Assembly (NCBI RefSeq): GCF_029867415.1
Contig: NW_026705227.1
Coordinates: forward strand, 124,001-188,000
From: Vicia villosa
Lineage: Eukaryota; Streptophyta; Magnoliopsida; Fabales; Fabaceae
Length of the DNA: 64,000 bases
Direction: 5' to 3'
Below the pieces are notes generated by a model that worked only from the letters and a program-made list of their open reading frames with translations, did not search any database and was not told the DNA's origin. Below, one piece after another: positions 58,027 through 64,000 of the stretch (position 1 is its first letter; every line of letters begins with the position of its first letter). The position numbers and the translations under genes are program-made.

Positions 58027-61000
58027 TCACGGATCATTAAGTAGAATAGCACATGCTTCGCGCACTACATCCCCACCATGATAAAGCTTGAGTCTTTGAC
58101 CATTAACTGTCCAACTCTCCTTCGACTTGGGATCTTCAATCACAATGGCTCCATAGTCCCTTACTTCCTTCACCACAAATGGTCCAGACCATTTTGATTT
58201 AAGTTTACCAGGAAACAACCGCAGTCTCGAATTGAATAGCAACACCATCTGCCCCTCATGAAAAATTTTGCATCGAACCTTCTTATCATGATAAGCTTTA
58301 GCTTTGTCCTTGTAGAGCTTGTTAGAGTGATATGCCTGATCCCTTAATTCTTCCAGTTCATGGAGTTGATCTTTTCTTTTGTGGCCGGCCAGAGTGGTAT
58401 CAAAGTTCAGAAATTTAAGAGCCCACAATGCTCTATGTTCCAGCTCTACCGGGAGGTGACACGTTTTTCCGTAGACCATCTGAAAAGGGGTTAGTCCAAT
58501 AGGAGCTTTGTAGGCAGTACAATATGCCCACAAAGCTTCATCTAGTTTCAATGACCACTCTTTTCTAGAGCTCGAGACCGTTTTCTCAAGAATTCTCTTT
58601 ACTTCTCTATTTGATACTTCCGCTTGACCATTTGCTTATGGGTGATAGGGGGTGGTTACCTTATGTTTTACATCATACTGTTCTAACACTTTTTCCAGAG
58701 GTGTATTACAAAAGTGAGAACCTCCATCACTTATCAACACCCTTGGCACACCAAAACGTGAGAAGATATTTTTCTTTAAGAATTTGATCACTGTTTTGGA
58801 GTCGGCCTTAGGTGTCGCAAGTGCTTTCACCCACTTAGATACATAGTCAACGGCAACAAGAATGTATTCATTAGCGAAAGAGGGAGGAAACGGACCAACA
58901 AAATCAATGCCCCAACAATCAAAAACTTCAACTTCTAACATATTGGTTAAGGGCATTTCATCGCGTTTGCCTATTCCTCCACTCCTTTGGCATTTGTCAC
59001 AACTTTTTGCGTGCTCATGAGCATCTTTGAATAGAGTAGGCCAAAAGAACCCTGATTGGAGTACTTTGGTGGCTGTTCTCCATCCACTATAGTGGCCTCC
59101 ATACGGAGAGTTGTGACAATGGCAAAGAATATCTTTCGCTTCTTCATTGGTGACACATCTTCTCAAGATGTTGTCAACACCTTCTTTGAATAGATATGGG
59201 TCATCCCATACATAGTGTTTGGCATCCGCTAAAAATTTCTTTCTTTGATTGCTAGTGAGGTCCTCCGGGATCAACTCGGTTGCCTTATAATTTGCAAAAT
59301 CGACAAACCAAGGCCTCACGTGAATCGCAAAGAGTTTTTCATCGGGAAATTCTTCTCTTACTTCTATCTCATTCTTTGTAATCTCCACGTTTACCAATCG
59401 AGATAAATGATCCGCCACCAAGTTTTCGGATCCCTTTTTGTCTCGGATTTCCAAATCAAACTCTTGTAAAAGTAAAATCCAACGGATTAACCTTTGTTTG
59501 GAATCTGGCTTGGTTAGCAAATATTTTATCGCGGAATGATCGGTGTAGACTACAACTTTAGAACCAATCAAATAAGCTCTAAATTTCTCCAATGCATACA
59601 CTATGGCTAGTAGCTCTTTTTCAGTTGTTGCATAGTTAATTTGAGCTTCATTCAAAACTTTACTAGCATAGTGAATTGCATGGAAAACTTTTGATCTTCT
59701 TTGACCTAGTACCGCACCAACCGCATAATCGCTTGCATCACACATGAGTTCAAAATCCATTTTCCAATTTGGAGCAACGATTATGGGTGCGGTAACTAAT
59801 TTGTCTTTCAGCTCAAGGAATGCTTTTAGACAAGACTCATCAAAATTAAAATGCGTACCTTTGTTGAGTAAATTACTCAATGGCTTTGCGATCTTCGAAA
59901 AATCCTTGATGAATCTCCTGTAGAAACCGGCATGTCCAAGAAAGCTCCTTATTCCCTTGATGTTGGTTGGTGGTGGCAGCTTCGCTATGATTTCCACTTT
60001 GGCTTTGTCAACTTCAAGTCCTTTGGAAGAGATTTTGTGTCCAAGAACCACTCCTTCGGTGACCATAAAATTGCATTTTTCCCAATTTAGCACAAGGTTG
60101 GTCTTCACACATCTCTCCAATACCACTTCAAGATTCTTTAAGCATAGGTCAAAAGATGCTCCATACACCGAAAAATCGTCCATGAACACCTCAATACATT
60201 CTTCAATCAAATCCGCAAAGATGGCTTGCATGCATCTTTGGAATGTAGCCGGAGCATTACATAGTCCAAAGGGCATTCTTCGATAGGCAAAAACACCAAA
60301 GGGACATGTAAAAGCGGTCTTCTCATGGTCCGCCGGGTTCACCGAAATTTGGTTGTAGCCCGAATAACCATCTAAAAAGCAATAGAAATTATTGCCGGCT
60401 AGTCTTTCCAACATTTTATCCATGAAAGGCAATGGGAAGTGATCCTTCCTTGTTGCTTGATTTAATCTTCGATAGTCGATACACATTCTCCACCCGGTTA
60501 CCGTTCTTGTCGGAATCAATTCATTCTTTTCATTTCGGATAACCGTCATGCCGCCTTTCTTAGGAACAACTTGCACCGAACTTACCCATTCGCTATCGGA
60601 AATAGGATAAATCATCCCAGCCTCTAATAGCTTAACTACTTCCTTCCTCACGACTTCCTTCATTGATGGGTTGAGTCGTCTTTGAGGTTGAGCAACCGGT
60701 TTGTAATCGTCCTCCATCATGATTTTGTGCATGCAATAAGCGGGGCTAATACCTTTCAAATCAGATAAAACCCACCCTATTGCACCTTCATGCTTCTTTA
60801 ACACCTCGATTGAGCGAGTCTCCTCTTGGGTAGACAAGGAATTACTAATGATCACCGGCTTAGTGAAATTATCACCAAGGAAAACATACTTCAAATGAGA
60901 TGGCAACATTTTCAACTCAATTTTTGATTCTTCCAATTTCTTTTCCGCCTTCAACTCTTCTATCTTTTCTTCATTATGATCTATCTCCCCACAGGATTCC

Positions 61001-63501
61001 AACTCATTCAAGAATGCTTCCATTTCTTTTTCTTCAATCTCGGATAAGACATTGTAAGCTCCTATAAGAGATCTTTCCAAGGGACTAGAGATATGGACTT
61101 GATTAGCAACTTCCTCAATTTCCTCGTCGGTGGCATCTACTCGAAATGTGTCATGTTTATCCTTGGGATGCTTCATTGCTTCAAAGAGATTGAAAGTGAC
61201 TTCTTCATCTTGCACTCTCACCTTCATAAGACCATCGTCTATGTCGATCATCATCCGGGCTGTTTTCATGAAAGGTCTTCCAAGTATCAATGGTACGTCA
61301 CGGTCTTCTTCCATATCAACTACCACAAAGTCTACCGGGAGCAAAAATTTGTCCACTTTGACTAGCATGTCTTGTGCAACTCCGTAAAGAGAGGTGAGAG
61401 ACTTATCGGCTAGTTGCAAAGTCATTCGGGTCGGCTTCATCTCTATGTTTCCCAATCTCTTGATGATAGATAACGGAATTAAATTAATACTTGAGCCCAA
61501 ATCGACCAAACTGTTACCTATGTAATGACCTCCGATTGTAACCGGCAAGGTAACACGTCCCGGATCGGCTTCTTTCTTCGGTAATGTCTTTTGGATTATG
61601 GCACTACAACGAGCATCAAGTAGAATAATCTCCTCTTCCGAATATCTCTTTTTCTTGGTGAGAATGTCCTTCATGAACTTTGCATATTTTGGCATTTGTT
61701 CTAACGCTTCGGAAAATGGGATATTCACTTGGAGTTGTTTGAAAATATCCATAAACCTAGCGTATTGCCTTGCATTATCCTTCCTTGATTTGGCATGAGG
61801 GTATGGTAAGTGTTGGGAAGGGATTGCGCTCTTTTGTTCATCTCTCTTTTTATTTCTCTTCACACTTTTAGTGTTTTTCTCCTTTTCTTCATCTTCTTTC
61901 CTCTCTTTTTCAACTAAGTCTTCCTCTATCTTTTCCTCACTTTTTTCTCCCTCATTTTCAACTATCACTTCCACTTCTTCCTCTTCAACTACTACTTCCT
62001 CATCATCTTCCACTATGACCTCTTCATTCACACCATTATTCACCTCTTTCCCACTTCTTGTAACAATGACTTTGCAATGCTCCTTTGGATTGGTTTGGGT
62101 GTTGGCGGAAAAATATGCTCCCGGTTGTTGCTCGGACAATTGCTTTGCAAGTTGGCCCACTTGATTTTCTAAATTCTTTATGGCCGCTTCATTACTCCTT
62201 TGATTAGCCATGGATGCTTGCATGAATTGTGTAAGAGTGTCTTCCAACTTTGAGCTTCCACTTTGAGATTGTTGACCTTGGCCTTGTGGATTTGAACTTT
62301 GATAAGGACTTTGATGTTGATAGTGTTGATTGCCGAATCTTGAAGGTTGGAATCCTTGGTTGTTTCTTTGGTAAGGATTGTTGTGAGGTGGAGGTTGCCT
62401 TTGATAACCTTGATTTTGATTGTTGACATAATTCACTTCTTCACCCTCGGGAGGAGGACAAAACCCGGTAGGATGGTCACCTTGACAAAGTTCACAACTT
62501 GCTACGTGAGAAGTCATTTGCATCCCATAAATTTCCTTCATTTGTTGTGGAAGCTTCGACATTTGCTTAGTGAGTAACTAAACTTGTTGAGAGAGAATCT
62601 TGTTTTCAGCAAGGATGGCATCATTGGTGTTTAATTCAAGAACACCCGGCTTTCTTTGTGATGGACTCCTATCATGTTGAGTTTGGAGGTCATTGAGTGC
62701 CATACGATCAATTATCATTATTGCATCCTCCGCGCTTTTTGACATTAAAGATCCACCCGCAGTAGCATCCAAAAGTGTCTTGTGCACCGGTTGAAGCCCA
62801 TTGCGGAAGATGTGAGTTTGTGTGAGAGCATCAAAACCATGACCCTTGCATTTTCTAAGCATGGATTTGAATCTTTCCCACGCTTCATTAAGAGATTCGT
62901 TGCTTCCTTGGTTGAACACCGCGATTGCCATTTTGGCCTCCATGAATCGGGATTGAGGAAAATATCGTTCTAAAAACTTTTCTTCCAATAGATTCCAATC
63001 CGTCATCACATTTGGTAATTGATCAAGATACCATTCTTTAGCTTTCCCAATTAATGAATGTGGAAATAGCCTCTTGAATAATGATTCTTCATTCGCCGCA
63101 TCAACTCCCGTTGAACCCGCAATCTCATAAAATTTGGTGAGATGTGCGAAAGGATCCTCATGATCCATTCCGGTGAATGGATTTGCATAAACAAGTTGGA
63201 GGATTCCGGTCTTCATCTCCGTATTTGCTCCACCTTGAGCATTGCGTGCAAGTTGGGCGGTGCGTCTTGGACTATTGGCGGACATTTTGGTTGGAACAAC
63301 ACCCGCCATGTCTCCTTCAAAAGTGTCTACAACTACCTCTTCAATTTGATTGTTAGAAGAAGTAGATGCCTCTTCTCTTTGTCGCTTCTCTTGGGCTAAC
63401 TTCCTTCTTCTTCGTGTCTTGCTATTGAGCTTTCGGAGTGTTCTTTCAATTTCGGGATCGAAATGAAATTGCTCTTCGGTAGCTTTTTCCCGCATACACA
63501 A
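58027..63501 (-). pseudogene. Athila Gag-Pol, full length with two in-frame stops
   Basis: One frame of 1825 codons from ATG 63501 to the stop at 58027. Gag domain about residues 110-235 (LIGKAKEWYLDQLP, RYFPQSRFMEAKMAI). TAG at 62578-62580 (codon 308). A knuckle-like CELCQGDHPTGFC near 337, then Pro/Gln-rich and acidic linkers. Protease has SLVDLGSSINLIP, the DLG form usual in Athila. RT has WRMCIDYRRLN and FMDDF near 1107-1111; RNase H has CDASDYAVGAVLG; integrase has the HHCC finger ending CDKCQ and core motifs GIDFVGP and SDGGSHF. TAA at 58636-58638 (codon 1622) precedes the last integrase part (ALWAYCTAYKAPIG). No frameshift is seen. Both stops are compatible with Gln codons changed by C to T. 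Confidence 0.92.
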
Positions 63502-63605
63502 GAATCTACAAAACTAGCAAACCAAGTGAAACGCAAAAGAATTATGAATAAAGTAACAAACTTAAAACAATGAACTATTGCAATGCTTGCAATATCAAAC
63601 GCCAA
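63502..63605 (-). other. Athila leader between PBS and gag
   Basis: About 104 bp of noncoding leader; a short ORF overlapping the gag start in another frame is not supported. Confidence 0.6.
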
Positions 63606-63623
63606 TCCCCGGCAACGGCGCCA
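63606..63623 (-). other. Athila primer binding site (tRNA-Asp type)
   Basis: Minus strand TGGCGCCGTTGCCGGGGA, three bases inside the LTR. It is complementary to the 3' end of plant tRNA-Asp as I know it, the usual primer for this lineage. Confidence 0.85.
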
Positions 63624-63626
63624 ATT

Positions 63627-64000
63627 TGTTGAATATTATATTCAAGGCAAATATTTTTAAATCGTATCCACAGAGATTGGGTGATATTACCGCCGTTCTA
63701 TAGTTACTATCGCTTTAAGTTTAAGTTGTAACAAAGATGGTTTAAGTTGAGTTTCTATTTTTCTATTCAAAAGGTAAAACAAGTAATAAAATAAGATTTG
63801 TTCAAAGATAAAAGATTGACAAGATTGGTTTTGGTTTCACTATCCCTATCTCCTATGTGACTTTAACAACTAAAGTATACTTCAATAGCAATACAATGTT
63901 CTAGTATCCTCTCAACAATGTTTATGTCTAAACAAAGTTGTGAAAGTTAATATATTAATCTTTAGATGATCTCTCACTCTAACTATCAATACATTAAGCT
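63627..64000 (-). repeat. Athila 5' LTR, first 374 bp seen
   Basis: Matches 53234-53607 with two differences (near 63636 and 63663). The remainder, about 790 bp if equal to the 3' LTR, lies past the window edge. Confidence 0.92.

Larger units (their letters stand above)
53234..64000 (-). mobile_element. Athila-type LTR retrotransposon (Ty3/gypsy), truncated by the window edge
   Basis: Minus-strand order: 5' LTR (from beyond 64000 to 63627), PBS, gag-pol, spacer with palindromes, ORF3, noncoding 3' region, PPT, 3' LTR (54395-53234). Gag-Pol motifs, a DLG protease, the tRNA-Asp PBS and an ORF after pol are Athila features. The 374 visible bp of the 5' LTR differ from the 3' LTR at two positions, so it is young, yet its ORFs contain three in-frame stops. 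The left flanking 5 bp is gtagg; its duplicate would lie outside the window. Confidence 0.92.

Noticed and set aside
61871..62164. Ser-rich plus-strand ORF
   Set aside because: Antisense of the acidic linker of Athila Gag-Pol.
62578..62580. Programmed stop-codon readthrough between Athila gag and pol
   Set aside because: The sequence after the stop is not a known readthrough context and two other similar stops occur elsewhere; nonsense mutation is simpler.

Overview
This is a 64 kb piece of plant nuclear DNA, most likely from a large-genome legume of the pea/vetch group. The evidence is a full Ogre-type (Tat lineage Ty3/gypsy) retrotransposon with 4.5 kb LTRs and an extra ORF before gag, an Athila-type element, a Helitron, LINEs, MULEs, long TA microsatellites, and spliceosomal introns in both the host gene and the transposons. 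The species assignment is inference. Almost everything is transposon-derived. The only host genes I can support are a small two-exon gene for a DnaJ-type zinc-finger protein (7135-8851, minus) and a tRNA-Ile(AAU) gene 106 bp upstream of it on the plus strand (8958-9031).

Layout. 1-5334: an old Ty1-copia element on the minus strand (RNase H remnant at 390-862, RT remnant at 5190-5334) split by a second, deleted copia/Sirevirus-like element (about 860-5180; gag at 3801-5171), which itself carries a 396 bp MULE-type MITE with a perfect 9 bp target duplication. 5340-9480: the host gene and tRNA. 9487-13300: a MULE N-terminal fragment between 220 bp direct repeats, then two LINE fragments in opposite orientation. 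13959-15023: three inverted-repeat MITEs embedded in (TA)n tracts. 15040-16627: a decayed endogenous pararetrovirus-like RT/RNase H fragment plus a downstream open frame of unknown function.

17729-44937 is a Helitron. Its 3' end (hairpin plus CTAG) and 5' TC end are both visible, and it sits inside an older MITE whose two halves lie on either side. Its RepHel gene (minus strand, HUH, double-Tyr and helicase motifs present) is split by a 21,252 bp Ogre element (20079-41330) with AAAGT target duplications. The Ogre has two 4505 bp LTRs that differ at only about five positions, a PBS matching tRNA-Arg, ORF1, gag-protease, a 243 bp in-frame intron, RT-RNase H-second RNase H-integrase, and a 13-copy tandem repeat before the 3' LTR. 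Without the Ogre the Helitron would be about 5.95 kb.

44938-53233 is AT-rich intergenic DNA with MITEs, a Stowaway-like element, short tandem repeats, LINE 3' fragments interrupted by an LTR-like repeat, a second LTR-like repeat with its polypurine tract, and one end of a CACTA element. At 53114-53233 lies the end of a diverged Ogre-family LTR. From 53234 to beyond the window end an Athila-type element (minus strand) is inserted into it: 3' LTR, duplicated polypurine tract, ORF3, an array of 15 bp palindromes, gag-pol broken only by in-frame stops, a tRNA-Asp-type PBS, and the start of the 5' LTR.

The elements do not form a host pathway. The window records successive insertions: MITE, then Helitron, then Ogre on one side, and Ogre-like LTR, then Athila on the other. 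The Ogre is the youngest and best preserved.
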